DNA of 57,809 bases. Source: CAZNDN01 sp964571815 (GTDB lineage Bacteria > Fibrobacterota > Chitinivibrionia > Chitinivibrionales > WJKA01). The notes beneath the pieces were generated by a model, which saw only the letters and a program-made list of their open reading frames with translations, did not search any database and was not told the DNA's origin. Shown in pieces: positions 19,165-27,217 of this stretch; position 1 is the first letter of the stretch; each line of letters begins with the position of its first letter. The position numbers were made by a program, and so were the translations under genes. The stretch covers positions 1-57,809 of the forward strand of contig CAZNDN010000010.1 in the NCBI GenBank assembly GCA_964571815.1, in the 5' to 3' direction.

Positions 19165-19449
19165 TCACTCGTCTTTCCCCCCCTGACACGGCCGTTTCAG
19201 TACCACGTAAAGGTGTTCCACCGGGAGCTGTCCGGTGCGAATGTTGACATGAGAAACCATGCTCACCACTTCCCACCCCGCTTTGCCCATCTTCGTAATG
19301 TAGTTGTACAAAGTCAAATCGTCCCAGTTGGGTTGCTGTTTGCCGTTGACATAGTGAACTTTCCACGAGATCTCCCGGGGAAGGGCAAAGCCGAACACGC
19401 CCTTGCCGTGTTTTTCAGCAACGATGAACTGATGTTCCCAATGTGTCAT
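19165..19449 (-). CDS. Small DUF4177-like protein
   Basis: The 94-residue protein resembles the DUF4177 family. It begins with a WEHQFIVAE strand, and its core NYITKMGKAGWEVVSMVSH matches the family's LN-x-x-G-x-x-GWE-x-V hallmark. It ends with a basic strand YVVLKRP. There is no signal or membrane segment. The family is of unknown function. The gene sits 124 bases downstream of the ABC-2 export operon on the same strand. The start ATG at 19449 lacks a strong ribosome-binding site. Confidence 0.65.
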   Translation of the reverse strand: MTHWEHQFIVAEKHGKGVFGFALPREISWKVHYVNGKQQPNWDDLTLYNYITKMGKAGWEVVSMVSHVNIRTGQLPVEHLYVVLKRPCQGGKDE

Positions 19450-19572
19450 GGTCGATTCGCTATCCGCCGTGGATTGTTACGCGCGCTGCCCGGCTGTTTG
19501 GGTACCGGTAAAAACAAACCGATTGTACCATTCGGCGAAATGGAACGTCAAGGAATAATTGTCCGCTTCGGC

Positions 19573-20247
19573 TCACTGGAGGCCCCGTCCGAACTCCCCG
19601 AGCTTCCGGGCAAGGTACTTTTTGACCTGCGGATTTCCGGTTGTGTGATACATTGACCGCAGAAACGCCAGGGCCTGGCGCTCTTTGCCCGCATCTCTGA
19701 GGAACGTTGCCGAGAGACCGGCCACGTACGGTGGTGCCTCTTCATACCGCGCGGCTCGTGCGATATACTCCGCCGCACGTTCGTTATCGTGGAGGTGTTC
19801 GTGATAGAACCAGCCGGTATGAAACAGCAGCCGCCAGCGCCGCCGGGGTTCCAGGGCGGAAATGCCCCGCTCCAAAATCACGCGCGCGGCTTCCGGCCGC
19901 TTTCCCAGGTCCGGAAGAAGGTGCACCGTGAACTCGTAGGCGGGATAGAATCTCGGATTAAGCTTCGTGACCATATCCAGCATGGTAGCCAGCCACGGGA
20001 AACTTTCGTCGGTGACTACATGACTTCCGAAATAAAGCGTTGTCTTGATCCACAGATACCCGGCGAAGGTCGTGTGAAAGCCCAGGAGGAACGGCTTGAG
20101 ACGGTCGGTTTGGGGAAGGTAGGCCAGGTTTTCGCCGGTCCACGACGTGGCCTCCGAGGTGGTCAGTCTGTGCTGTGTCACGGCGATTGCCGTCATGAGT
20201 ACCGCGGCAACCAGGAGACAAACAACGGCTCGAACTCGGGAGCTCAC
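19573..20247 (-). CDS. Membrane-anchored helical-repeat protein of an ABC export operon
   Basis: I do not recognise this 224-residue protein. It has one N-terminal hydrophobic helix (residues 5-23) and a soluble, helix-rich body with TPR-like pairs (PEAARVILERGISALEPRRRW, DNERAAEYIARAARYEEAPPY, GKERQALAFLRSMY). The body should lie in the periplasm, or the helix may be an uncleaved signal. The start lies three bases after the permease stop, so it is cotranscribed with the ABC-2 exporter and probably acts with it, perhaps as a scaffold. It lacks motifs of known membrane-fusion proteins. Confidence 0.75.
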   Translation of the reverse strand: MSSRVRAVVCLLVAAVLMTAIAVTQHRLTTSEATSWTGENLAYLPQTDRLKPFLLGFHTTFAGYLWIKTTLYFGSHVVTDESFPWLATMLDMVTKLNPRFYPAYEFTVHLLPDLGKRPEAARVILERGISALEPRRRWRLLFHTGWFYHEHLHDNERAAEYIARAARYEEAPPYVAGLSATFLRDAGKERQALAFLRSMYHTTGNPQVKKYLARKLGEFGRGLQ

Positions 20248-20250
20248 GGG

Positions 20251-21015
20251 CTACACATCCTTGCGGCTGAAAACCAGGGTTGCCAGCAGCAGGAAGAGTG
20301 CCGTATACAGCAAGCCGTAGATAACGGCAAGTACCACAAATCCGGGCTCTATCCCGCTGCCGTAAATAACCGGCGCCCGTATGTTGAAGTGCTCGAGGTT
20401 GGGCAGTACGTAGTAGACTGCCTTGAGCAGAAGCGCAAAGGCCGGACTGTCCGCCTGGACGTCTTTGATTTGAACGAGGTCGTTATAATGCCCTATGATC
20501 CAGAAGGCGATAGTGAATATGGCGGCAAGGGTGGGCGTCGTGAAGACGGAGAAGAGAATCGAAACCGAAACAACGACCGCCAGCTCGACCCAGGCCAGGA
20601 ACACGGCGGAGAGAAGGGGAAACTCGATCGTCCCGCCCTGGTAGACCAGTACTGCCGAGAAGACGAGGGTCATGATACCGAAGTTGATAAAGAGTGTGAC
20701 CAGGAGTCCGGTGAACTTGCCGAGAATGAACTGGAAGCGGTTGACGGGCCGTACCAGCACCGTATACAGCGTCTTCTGAGAAATCTCCTTGCCCAGTAAG
20801 CCCACCCCGATGAACACGGCAAGGAGCAGTCCGGCGATCGACATGGTTGCCAGACCGAAATCCTCCATCACCTGCACACGGGCAAACACCGACCAGTCGC
20901 CGAAGGAGATCGACAAGAGGATGATGCCGAGCGCAAAGAGGAGAATGTTGTAAAGGACCTTGTTGCGGATATTCTCCTTGAAGGTATTGAGTGCTATGAT
21001 AATGGTTGCATTCAT
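20251..21015 (-). CDS. ABC-2 type transporter permease
   Basis: Six hydrophobic segments span the 254 residues: about 20-38, 57-76, 107-128, 138-160, 165-180 and 225-246. The N-terminal amphipathic NTFKENIRNKVLY stretch and the GLLGKEISQKTLYTVLVRPVNRFQF loop are typical of ABC-2 permeases that partner with an adjacent ATPase. Its start overlaps the ATPase stop by four bases. The exported substrate is unknown, because the family includes NosY-like, antibiotic, lipid and gliding (GldF) exporters. The T9SS context makes a GldA/GldF-like role conceivable but unproven. Confidence 0.85.
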   Translation of the reverse strand: MNATIIIALNTFKENIRNKVLYNILLFALGIILLSISFGDWSVFARVQVMEDFGLATMSIAGLLLAVFIGVGLLGKEISQKTLYTVLVRPVNRFQFILGKFTGLLVTLFINFGIMTLVFSAVLVYQGGTIEFPLLSAVFLAWVELAVVVSVSILFSVFTTPTLAAIFTIAFWIIGHYNDLVQIKDVQADSPAFALLLKAVYYVLPNLEHFNIRAPVIYGSGIEPGFVVLAVIYGLLYTALFLLLATLVFSRKDV

Positions 21016-21968
21016 GATCCGGTCGTCCCTTCGCTGCCTCGCACCCCTCCGGGCCCGTACAGCAGCTCTTCGAGGGATTTGCGGAACGGCGAGATTGATT
21101 TGCAGTATGCATCACCGGAACAGAGCTGCTTCGTACATGCGGCCGGGTCCGCCTCGGGCGGCACGAACACGTGCAGTTCGCTTTTCGGCCCCGCACGCAC
21201 CCTGCAGCCCAGTTCTTTGAGGCGTGCGATGACATCCTCACCCACGGATTCGGCCACGATCTCCGTGCCGCCCGTGCCCTTCTCCAGCAGCGAGGCCACG
21301 GCGCCGCGATAGGTCAGTCGGCCGTTGGACAACACGATGACGTCCTCGCACAACGACTCAACGTCGTCGAGAATGTGTGAGCTGAAAAAGATGCTTGCCC
21401 CCCCCGCGGCAAGCTCCTTGAAGATCTCCCTGAACAGGGCCCGTCCGGGCGGGTCGAGCCCGCTCATCGGCTCATCCATGATGAATGCATCGGGGCTTCC
21501 CAGCAATGCGCGGGCAAGGCTGAGTCGCTGCTGCATTCCCTTGGACATTGCGTTGACACGCTTCTTTCGGGCTCGCTCCAGGTTCACCTTGTCGAGCACG
21601 CGCGCTATCTCATCGTTGATTTTCGCCGGAGCCTGCTTCCCGAGGCGATACGCGAACGCCAATGCTTCCTCGGCGGTGAGGTGTTCGTAAAAATACGGCT
21701 GCTCGGATACATAGGCAACGCCGCGGCGGGCCGCGGGCAGGGAGGTGTCGGTGCCTCGAAGGCGGATTGTTCCGGAAGTCGGACGGACCAGGCCGAGAAG
21801 CATCTTTATGGAGGTTGTCTTGCCTGCTCCGTTGGGTCCGACAAATCCCGTGATACACTGTTGTTGAACCGCAAGGGAAAGGTCCACCACCGCGGGAACT
21901 TTCCGGGCCGTGAAGCCCTTGCGGTAAATCTTGGTGACGGCGTCGAACTCGATCAGGGGTGTGGGCAT
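21012..21968 (-). CDS. ABC transporter ATP-binding protein
   Basis: From ATG 21968 (GAGGAG just upstream) the 318-residue protein has Walker A GPNGAGKT (44-51), a Q-loop region and a signature segment MSKGMQQRLSLARALLG. Walker B AFIMDEPMSGLDP and an H-loop (FFSSHILDDVESL) follow. A C-terminal regulatory extension of about 80 residues follows, as in ATPases of ABC-2 exporters such as GldA, CcmA and NatA. The longer reading to 22325 would overlap the divergent deacetylase gene and is rejected. It is the first gene of a four-gene minus-strand unit with the permease, the repeat protein and possibly the DUF4177-like gene. Confidence 0.9.
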   Translation of the reverse strand: MPTPLIEFDAVTKIYRKGFTARKVPAVVDLSLAVQQQCITGFVGPNGAGKTTSIKMLLGLVRPTSGTIRLRGTDTSLPAARRGVAYVSEQPYFYEHLTAEEALAFAYRLGKQAPAKINDEIARVLDKVNLERARKKRVNAMSKGMQQRLSLARALLGSPDAFIMDEPMSGLDPPGRALFREIFKELAAGGASIFFSSHILDDVESLCEDVIVLSNGRLTYRGAVASLLEKGTGGTEIVAESVGEDVIARLKELGCRVRAGPKSELHVFVPPEADPAACTKQLCSGDAYCKSISPFRKSLEELLYGPGGVRGSEGTTGS

Positions 21969-22075
21969 AGCTCCTCGCACACCGGATGTTTTCACGCAAG
22001 CAAAAATACGTTTGTGAACAAGGGTCGTGAGGTACCGGGCGGATCTCCACCGATAGAGTATTTTAGACGAAGGAC

Positions 22076-23380
22076 ATGTCGCGATCCAGGAAAAGAAAAC
22101 TTCACCGGTGCAAGAACCACCCCCGGACCGTTGCCCGGGGCAAATGTGTTGCATGCGGAGCATGGGTATGCAACGAGTGCGCGGTGCTGCACAACGGGAT
22201 GTTCCTGTGTGCGGACACCTGTGCCGGCACCTCGAAGCGGCCTCGCAAACCTCGGGAGGAGTCTCCCGGGGCCTCGAAGCCGGTGCGGCCGGCGCCGCGG
22301 GGCGCCGGCATCCTCGTGTGGGCATCGGCTACGCTGGCATTATCGGCCCTTGCCTTCGGCCTGCGACAGTCGGGAACGGTGCGTTCGTTGCGCGAGGAAA
22401 ACGCGCGGCTTCGGATGACGCGCATGGAGCTGATACAGCAGATCAAGCAGGCAAACCGTGAAATTGCCGCGCTGCGTCTGCCGCGGGACACGGTGGAGAC
22501 CGCGGAGGCGGCACCTCGCTTGAACGAACGATCATCCGGAAACCCCCGGGTCGTTGTACCTGCCCCTCCACCCGCACCGGAAACCGTCGACGGCCTTCCG
22601 GTGAGCTTTGACAACGGAGACGTGGACAAGCCGCTTGTCTGCCTGACCTTCGACGGCGGTGCTCACGCCAACGCAGCCCCCGCGATTCTCGACACGCTCA
22701 ACTCGCGGTCGGTGCACGCAACGATGTTTCTGACCGGGCGATTCATGAGGCGCTACCCCGAGCTGGTACGCCGCATGGTAGATGCAGGGCATGAAATCGG
22801 TAACCACACCATGAACCATCCGCGCCTTACGTCCTGGGCCCGGGATCGTACGCACACAACGCTTCCCGATGTGACGCGGGAATTCCTCGGCAGGGAGCTG
22901 CGCGGGGCCGAAGAGATTTTCAGCCGGATATCCGGCAGAGACCTTGCGCCGATCTGGAGGGCGCCCTACGGCGAGCGGAACCGGCGCATCTGCATCTGGG
23001 CCCGTCGCTGGGGATATCTTCACGTGGGCTGGCGCCAGGGAAGAACCTGGCGGGAAAACCTGGACAGCAACGACTGGGTCCCGGACGAAGAGACGCCGGG
23101 GTACCATTCTCCGCGGGAGGTGATGGAGAAGATTATGACATTGGCGGCCGTGGAGCCTCACGGGCTTAACGGGGGAATTGTCCTGATGCATCTCGGCACC
23201 GCGCGGGAGGACCCGAAGGAGCAGGTCCACCGAATTCTCGGCAGGCTTATCGACAGGCTTTCGGGGCTTGGGTACCGATTTGTGACGGCAACGACCATGA
23301 TGAAGGCTTCGGGGGTGCGTGTGGACCGGATTCCGTCGCCGGCCGCGGCCGCGGCTGCAACAACGGGATCCCGGGGGTGA
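22076..23380 (+). CDS. Polysaccharide deacetylase (NodB) with N-terminal zinc-finger and membrane anchor
   Basis: The first 50 residues hold a B-box-like Cys/His array (C12, H15, C24, C27, C32, C35, C45, C49). A basic Pro-rich linker, one transmembrane helix (about 77-96) and a short coiled coil (102-135) follow. The C-terminal half is a NodB deacetylase with motif 1 as TFDGG (191-195), motif 2 H244-x3-H248 and motif 3 APYGERN. The catalytic part is probably periplasmic, removing N-acetyl groups from peptidoglycan or a surface polysaccharide, with the zinc finger facing the cytosol. In motif 1 the second Asp of the usual TFDDG is Gly, a variant seen in some active families. It is divergent from the ABC operon and four bases upstream of the M50 gene. 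Confidence 0.87.
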   Translation: MSRSRKRKLHRCKNHPRTVARGKCVACGAWVCNECAVLHNGMFLCADTCAGTSKRPRKPREESPGASKPVRPAPRGAGILVWASATLALSALAFGLRQSGTVRSLREENARLRMTRMELIQQIKQANREIAALRLPRDTVETAEAAPRLNERSSGNPRVVVPAPPPAPETVDGLPVSFDNGDVDKPLVCLTFDGGAHANAAPAILDTLNSRSVHATMFLTGRFMRRYPELVRRMVDAGHEIGNHTMNHPRLTSWARDRTHTTLPDVTREFLGRELRGAEEIFSRISGRDLAPIWRAPYGERNRRICIWARRWGYLHVGWRQGRTWRENLDSNDWVPDEETPGYHSPREVMEKIMTLAAVEPHGLNGGIVLMHLGTAREDPKEQVHRILGRLIDRLSGLGYRFVTATTMMKASGVRVDRIPSPAAAAAATTGSRG

Positions 23381-23384
23381 GGCG

Positions 23385-24029
23385 ATGAATCTCGAAGCCG
23401 TTCTCTTGAGAATACCGGCAATACTTGTTGCCTTGACGGTTCATGAGTATGCCCACGGATGGATAGCGCTGCGCTGGGGCGATACTACGGCCAGGGACCA
23501 CGGTCGGCTTACGCTGAATCCTTTCCCGCACCTCGATCCGTTCGGCACACTGATGCTGTTATTCGGACCCTTCGGCTGGGCCAAACCCGTACCCGTGCAA
23601 CCGGGCAATTTCAAGAATGCCCGCAAGGGAACGATACTTGTCAGCCTGGCGGGGCCGGCAAGCAACGTGGTATGCGCCCTGGTCGCGGGCCTGGTTTTCA
23701 GGGTGCTGTTTTCGGGCGGAACACCGGAATGGACCGCCGAAAGCGTCAATGTCCCGATGATGCTGCTGATGCTTATTGAAATCAACCTCGGCATATCCTT
23801 CTTCAACCTCCTGCCCATACCGCCTCTGGACGGATCGAAAGTGGTGATGGGCATGCTCAAGCCCCATCAGCTCAGTTCGTATCTTCGTTTCGCCCGTTAC
23901 CTTCCGATTGTGTTTGTTGTGCTCATCGTAGCCGAATTCTACCTCAAAATCCCCACGATATCGTTGATTCTCAACCCCCTCTACCGGCCCTACCGTGCAT
24001 TCTGGCTCTCGTTGATGCTTGGGGGGTGA
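23385..24029 (+). CDS. Site-2 protease-like M50 membrane metallopeptidase
   Basis: The start at ATG 23385 follows a GGGGGTGAGG ribosome-binding site, giving 214 residues. The zinc motif HEYAH lies in the first membrane helix (ALTVHEYAHGW). A cytosolic loop DHGRLTLNPFPHLDPFG follows, and the third zinc ligand is in NLLPIPPLDGSKV. Four to five membrane helices are visible. This matches the short YwhC/Rip3-like class without PDZ or CBS domains. Members cleave transmembrane proteins, but substrates of this subgroup are mostly unknown. It is coupled to the deacetylase gene and followed by a tRNA with its own promoter. Confidence 0.92.
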   Translation: MNLEAVLLRIPAILVALTVHEYAHGWIALRWGDTTARDHGRLTLNPFPHLDPFGTLMLLFGPFGWAKPVPVQPGNFKNARKGTILVSLAGPASNVVCALVAGLVFRVLFSGGTPEWTAESVNVPMMLLMLIEINLGISFFNLLPIPPLDGSKVVMGMLKPHQLSSYLRFARYLPIVFVVLIVAEFYLKIPTISLILNPLYRPYRAFWLSLMLGG

Positions 24030-24053
24030 GGAGGTGAATTCCCCGGGCCGGCC

Positions 24054-24082
24054 TTGCGGTGAAAGAGTGAAGAAACTATTTT
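24054..24082 (+). promoter_or_regulatory. Promoter of the downstream CAT-anticodon tRNA
   Basis: TTGCGG (24054-24059) is followed after 17 bases by TATTTT (24077-24082), and the mature tRNA begins 18 bases later. The -10 box is identical to the one before the tRNA-Met at 13.8 kb. Confidence 0.6.
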
Positions 24083-24099
24083 GTAACAATGCTGAATTC

Positions 24100-24173
24100 G
24101 GGCCCGTAACTCAGTCGGTTAGAGTAGCGGACTCATAATCCGTATGTCCCAGGTTCGAGTCCTGGTGGGCCCA
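24100..24173 (+). tRNA. tRNA-Ile2(CAT), lysidine type (alternatively Met)
   Basis: A full 74-base cloverleaf is visible: acceptor GGGCCCG/TGGGCCC, D-arm ACTC/GAGT, anticodon stem GCGGA/TCCGT with loop CTCATAA (anticodon CAT), T-arm CCAGG/CCTGG and discriminator A73. CCA is not encoded. The C4-G69 and C5-G68 pairs are known positive determinants for TilS in E. coli and are absent from the other CAT tRNA at 13.7 kb. I therefore assign this one to AUA-reading isoleucine. Automated tools often label such genes Met, so the identity is an inference; the tRNA itself is certain. Confidence 0.85.
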
Positions 24174-24268
24174 CTTTACTTTTCAAGAAGGGCCGGTCGA
24201 TAGTCTTGCTTTCAGCGATAGTTTTTCGATTTTTCCGTTACTTTCGGTCACTTCGTCACGATTCATAC

Positions 24269-24297
24269 AGCACTTCCCTGCCGGAAGTGCTTTTTTT
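24269..24297 (+). terminator. Rho-independent terminator after the tRNA
   Basis: AGCACTTCC and GGAAGTGCT form a perfect 9-bp stem around CTGCC, followed by an uninterrupted T-run. It lies about 95 bases after the tRNA and ends that unit before the zinc-ribbon gene. Confidence 0.85.
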
Positions 24298-24357
24298 GTG
24301 CGGTCTTGCGGCTTCCACACCGTATGTTGCCGAGTACATACTTTCCTTGGGGGATAC

Positions 24358-25143
24358 ATGGCACAGGATCTGCAAAGTCTGGTAGAACTGCAGGAGCTGG
24401 ATCTTCGGATTCATGAGTTGGAGCAGTCAAAGATAGAGTTTCCCGAAGAGGTCCAGCAGCTTGAAGCTACGCTCAAAAACGCCCGGGAGGAGTTGGAAGC
24501 GATCCACGGGAGGCTGGAGCAAGCGAGTTCCGAGATCGCGGCTACGAGACAGGAAAGCAGCGAGGCGTCGGAAAACCTTGACAAGAGCCAGGAACGCTTG
24601 AACACGATAACGACGAACCGTGAGTACGATGCGGTTCATACGGAGATTGATACATGCCGAAGCCGGATCGCCAATGCACAGGTGAAACTGAAAAGCCTTG
24701 ATGAGGAAACGGGTCGGTTGACGGCGCAGGGAGAGGAGGCGGAGAAGAAACTCGAGGCTCTCAAGGAGGAAAACGAGCCCAAGATTGCCGATCTTAAGGA
24801 GAAGATCGCCACGATTGACGGGAAGATTGCCGAAGTTGTGGCTCAGCGAGAAGCTCTTCGCCCGCGTGTGCCCCGGCCGTTCCTCTCGGTCTATGAGTTT
24901 ATCAGCAAAAAACGGGAAAACCGGCGCGCCTTGAGTATTGTCGACGATAAGCGAATCTGCTCGGTCTGTCACAAAGTGCTCGAGCCGCAAAGAATCAATG
25001 AGGCAAAGAAGGCCTCGCGTCTGGTACAGTGTGAGAGCTGCGGCTCCATCCTGCTGTGGGGTGGGAAGAAACCGCGAAAGATATCGGAGGAGAAGCAACC
25101 CGTGGAAGCTTCACCGGAGCAGAGCGAAGACGAAGTGGGCTGA
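24358..25143 (+). CDS. Coiled-coil protein with C-terminal C4 zinc ribbon (DUF164/CdsZ-like)
   Basis: From ATG 24358 (preceded by TTGGGGGA) the 261-residue protein is a long charged coiled coil (about 5-165). It is followed by a conserved VPRPFLSVYEFISKKR segment and a zinc ribbon with CSVCHK and CESCGS. This arrangement matches the zf-RING_7/DUF164 family, structurally known from Helicobacter HP0958 (FlgZ) and chlamydial CdsZ. Those members have been tied to flagellar or secretion functions and RNA binding. Here no flagellar genes are nearby. An inverted repeat GTATGT/ACATAC lies in the leader at 24322-24341. The C-terminal 30 residues are acidic and probably disordered. Confidence 0.85.
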   Translation: MAQDLQSLVELQELDLRIHELEQSKIEFPEEVQQLEATLKNAREELEAIHGRLEQASSEIAATRQESSEASENLDKSQERLNTITTNREYDAVHTEIDTCRSRIANAQVKLKSLDEETGRLTAQGEEAEKKLEALKEENEPKIADLKEKIATIDGKIAEVVAQREALRPRVPRPFLSVYEFISKKRENRRALSIVDDKRICSVCHKVLEPQRINEAKKASRLVQCESCGSILLWGGKKPRKISEEKQPVEASPEQSEDEVG

Positions 25144-25193
25144 GCAAGGACCGAGCTTACAGTCTCCGGCCGCACGTAACGGCATTTCCCCTC

Positions 25194-25247
25194 AAAAAAA
25201 AGCAGACCCGACCACAAGGAATGTGAATCGGGTCTGTGACACCACCT
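25194..25247 (-). ncRNA. Candidate small RNA of about 54 nt
   Basis: On the minus strand a promoter (TTGCCA, 17 bases, TAGAAT) is followed by a predicted start near 25247. After 11 bases comes a strong hairpin, CAGACCCGA/TCGGGTCTG with inner pairs CACA/TGTG (25203-25236), ending in eight consecutive U (25194-25201). No minus-strand gene lies between promoter and terminator, and both flanking genes run on the plus strand. The smallest explanation is a short independent transcript. Without expression data the hairpin could also be a bidirectional end for the upstream plus-strand gene. Confidence 0.4.
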
Positions 25248-25253
25248 GATCAT

Positions 25254-25282
25254 ATTCTATCATTTGTGCAGCCGGGTGGCAA
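25254..25282 (-). promoter_or_regulatory. Minus-strand sigma-70-like promoter for the candidate small RNA
   Basis: TTGCCA (25277-25282) and TAGAAT (25254-25259) are spaced by exactly 17 bases on the minus strand. Five of six -10 bases and four of six -35 bases match consensus. No coding gene follows on that strand before the U-tract at 25194. Confidence 0.45.
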
Positions 25283-25349
25283 GTAGTTTTTTTGCGGGCC
25301 CTTCGAAGCATCCGGGCCGGGACGTATATTCCTTCGGGGTGCTACCCGC

Positions 25350-26207
25350 ATGAAGATCCGGCCCATGCCGCGAGTTGCCGTAATCATCCCGGCATTCAAC
25401 CGTGCCGCCGTGCTCCCACGGGCCGTGGCGTCGGTCCTGAACCAGGATTATCGGGACTATGAGTTGATCGTGGTTGACGATGCATCCACGGACGACACCG
25501 CAGAGCGGATGCGTCGTCTCTCCGGCGGTCACCGACTTGCCTACCATCGGCTTCCACTCCACCGGGGCGTCTCCGCCGCGAGGAATATCGGTGTTTCTCG
25601 TACGCGCGCGCCACTGGTGGCATTTCTTGATTCCGACGATTGCTGGGACCTGGACAAGCTTTCCCGGCACCTGGAGTGGATCGACCGACATCCCGCATTT
25701 CGCCTCTCTCAGACCCGGGAGCGATGGGTGCGCGCGGGAAGAAGGGTCAACCCGCCGAAAACCCATGAAAAACGTCACGGATGGATTTTCGAGGAAAGCC
25801 TCCGTCGATGCATGATAACGCCGTCATCGGTGATTATCCAGCGGAGTCTTTTCGAGGAGGTCGGCGGATTCAACGAATCCCTTCCGGTTTGCGAGGACTA
25901 CGAGTTGTGGCTGCGAATCACGTGCAGGTATCCCGTGGGCCTTCTTGACCGGTATCTTCTGACCCGCTACGGAGGCAGGGACGATCAGCTTTCGAACAGT
26001 TTCATGGGCCTGGATCGATTTCGAATCCGCGGTATTATGGACCTTCTCGGCTCGGGGGTGCTCGATGAGCGCCGGGCTGAATCGGCCCGGAGGTCGCTTC
26101 GGGAGAAGGCGCGCATAGTTGGAAACGGCTACCGCAAAAGGGGAAATGATGAGTTCTGGAAACACTACCGGCGGATCGGCGAGCGCTACGCCGCCGCGAG
26201 AACATGA
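25350..26207 (+). CDS. Family 2 glycosyltransferase
   Basis: The 285-residue protein begins with a classic GT2 segment VAVIIPAFNRAAVLPRAVASVL. IVVDDASTDDT follows and then the DXD-type metal motif FLDSDDCWD. The EDYELWLRIT segment is the usual catalytic-base region. It resembles transferases acting on surface polysaccharides. The C-terminal 80 residues are basic and helical, without membrane segments. Its end overlaps the ParB-like gene by about 60 bases. The sugar specificity is not predictable. Confidence 0.88.
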   Translation: MKIRPMPRVAVIIPAFNRAAVLPRAVASVLNQDYRDYELIVVDDASTDDTAERMRRLSGGHRLAYHRLPLHRGVSAARNIGVSRTRAPLVAFLDSDDCWDLDKLSRHLEWIDRHPAFRLSQTRERWVRAGRRVNPPKTHEKRHGWIFEESLRRCMITPSSVIIQRSLFEEVGGFNESLPVCEDYELWLRITCRYPVGLLDRYLLTRYGGRDDQLSNSFMGLDRFRIRGIMDLLGSGVLDERRAESARRSLREKARIVGNGYRKRGNDEFWKHYRRIGERYAAART

Positions 26208-27138
26208 TCTTCGGTTGGAATACCTGCACACTGATGAGATTGAATGGCTGACGGAGCTTGTGGATCAGCAGGAGCCGGAGGAGGATGCCGGCATGAGCGA
26301 CCCGGTCGTTCCTTTGATGGTGTGTCCCGTGCGCACGGGCGGGCGCCTGTTGCTTGATGGGTACAAGAGGCTGCGGTACCTGTCCCGCGGAGGAATGTCG
26401 GAAATCCCCTGCTGTGTTATTCGGTCGCCGCTGGAGCGGGTGAATGCGGGTGTGCTGAGAATACGGCTCAACGCCGGAAGGGCCTTGAGCCTTGCGGAAC
26501 AGACGTTGTTCCTGGGGTTTCTGTGCCGCCGGGTCGGTCCGCGGGAGTACCTTCGGGAGGCCGGCAGACTCGGTCTGAATCGCAAGGCGGCCCAGCGCTG
26601 GAGAAGAGCCCTGGGCGGCGGAGGGCGGCTCGTCTCGGCTCTGGGCAAGGGCGTGCTGAGTCCGGAGACGGCGGCATATCTGGCCGCGCTCGGCCCCACC
26701 GATCGCGATGCTCTGGTCGGCCTCTTCGAAGCGGTCCATTTTTCCCACCAGGCTCAACGGGAGCTGGTCGAATGGATTCCGGAAGCAGCGTTCTCGGCCG
26801 GCAGCGACGTACAATCGTTGCTGGAGTCCGACGAGATGGTCAAGATAGTTGAAAATCGCCGGATCAATCTTCCTCAGAAAGCGGAGCGGATCAGGGAGTA
26901 CGTGAGGGCGCTTCGATTTCCCCGCTACCAGGAAGCCCGGAAGCGATGGCGGGGCCTGACGCGGGAGATTGCGGGGGCAGGCAATCACGTGACATTCTCG
27001 CCCAGTCCCGGCTTTGAAAAGGACCGGGTGGAGGTTCGACTGTCCTTTCGCGACCCGCGCGATGCGGTGGGCGTGTGCGGGAGGCTTGCCGCCGTTCCGG
27101 CCGAGACGTGGGAGCGATTGATGTATCCGTTTGAATAG
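26146..27138 (+). CDS. ParB-like DNA-binding/nuclease-fold protein
   Basis: Translation probably starts at the ATGATG at 26146, just after AGGGGA. The reading beginning at 26119 would use TTG. The first 90 residues look like a ParB N-terminal domain: a VPLMVCPVRTGGRLLLDGYKR segment corresponding to the P-V-x-DG-x-R motif, then YLSRGGMSEIPCCVI. A helical middle region with an HTH-like QRWRRAL portion follows. The family includes chromosome-partition proteins and stand-alone regulators. The canonical ParB CTP-binding box GERRxRA is not recognisable, and no parA is adjacent. It overlaps the end of the glycosyltransferase gene. I judge it a ParB-superfamily protein of unknown role. Confidence 0.7.
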   Translation: MMSSGNTTGGSASATPPREHDLRLEYLHTDEIEWLTELVDQQEPEEDAGMSDPVVPLMVCPVRTGGRLLLDGYKRLRYLSRGGMSEIPCCVIRSPLERVNAGVLRIRLNAGRALSLAEQTLFLGFLCRRVGPREYLREAGRLGLNRKAAQRWRRALGGGGRLVSALGKGVLSPETAAYLAALGPTDRDALVGLFEAVHFSHQAQRELVEWIPEAAFSAGSDVQSLLESDEMVKIVENRRINLPQKAERIREYVRALRFPRYQEARKRWRGLTREIAGAGNHVTFSPSPGFEKDRVEVRLSFRDPRDAVGVCGRLAAVPAETWERLMYPFE

Positions 27139-27217
27139 CGATTGTCTCAGAAATCATTTTAGTTACCCCTTGCGGTCGATGCCGATCGGGGGGGGCGGAC
27201 TTCTCCCGGGCGGGGCT

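Noticed and set aside
21969..22325. N-terminal extension of the ABC ATP-binding protein
   Set aside because: It would overlap the divergent deacetylase gene and lacks ATPase family similarity; ATG 21968 has a ribosome-binding site.
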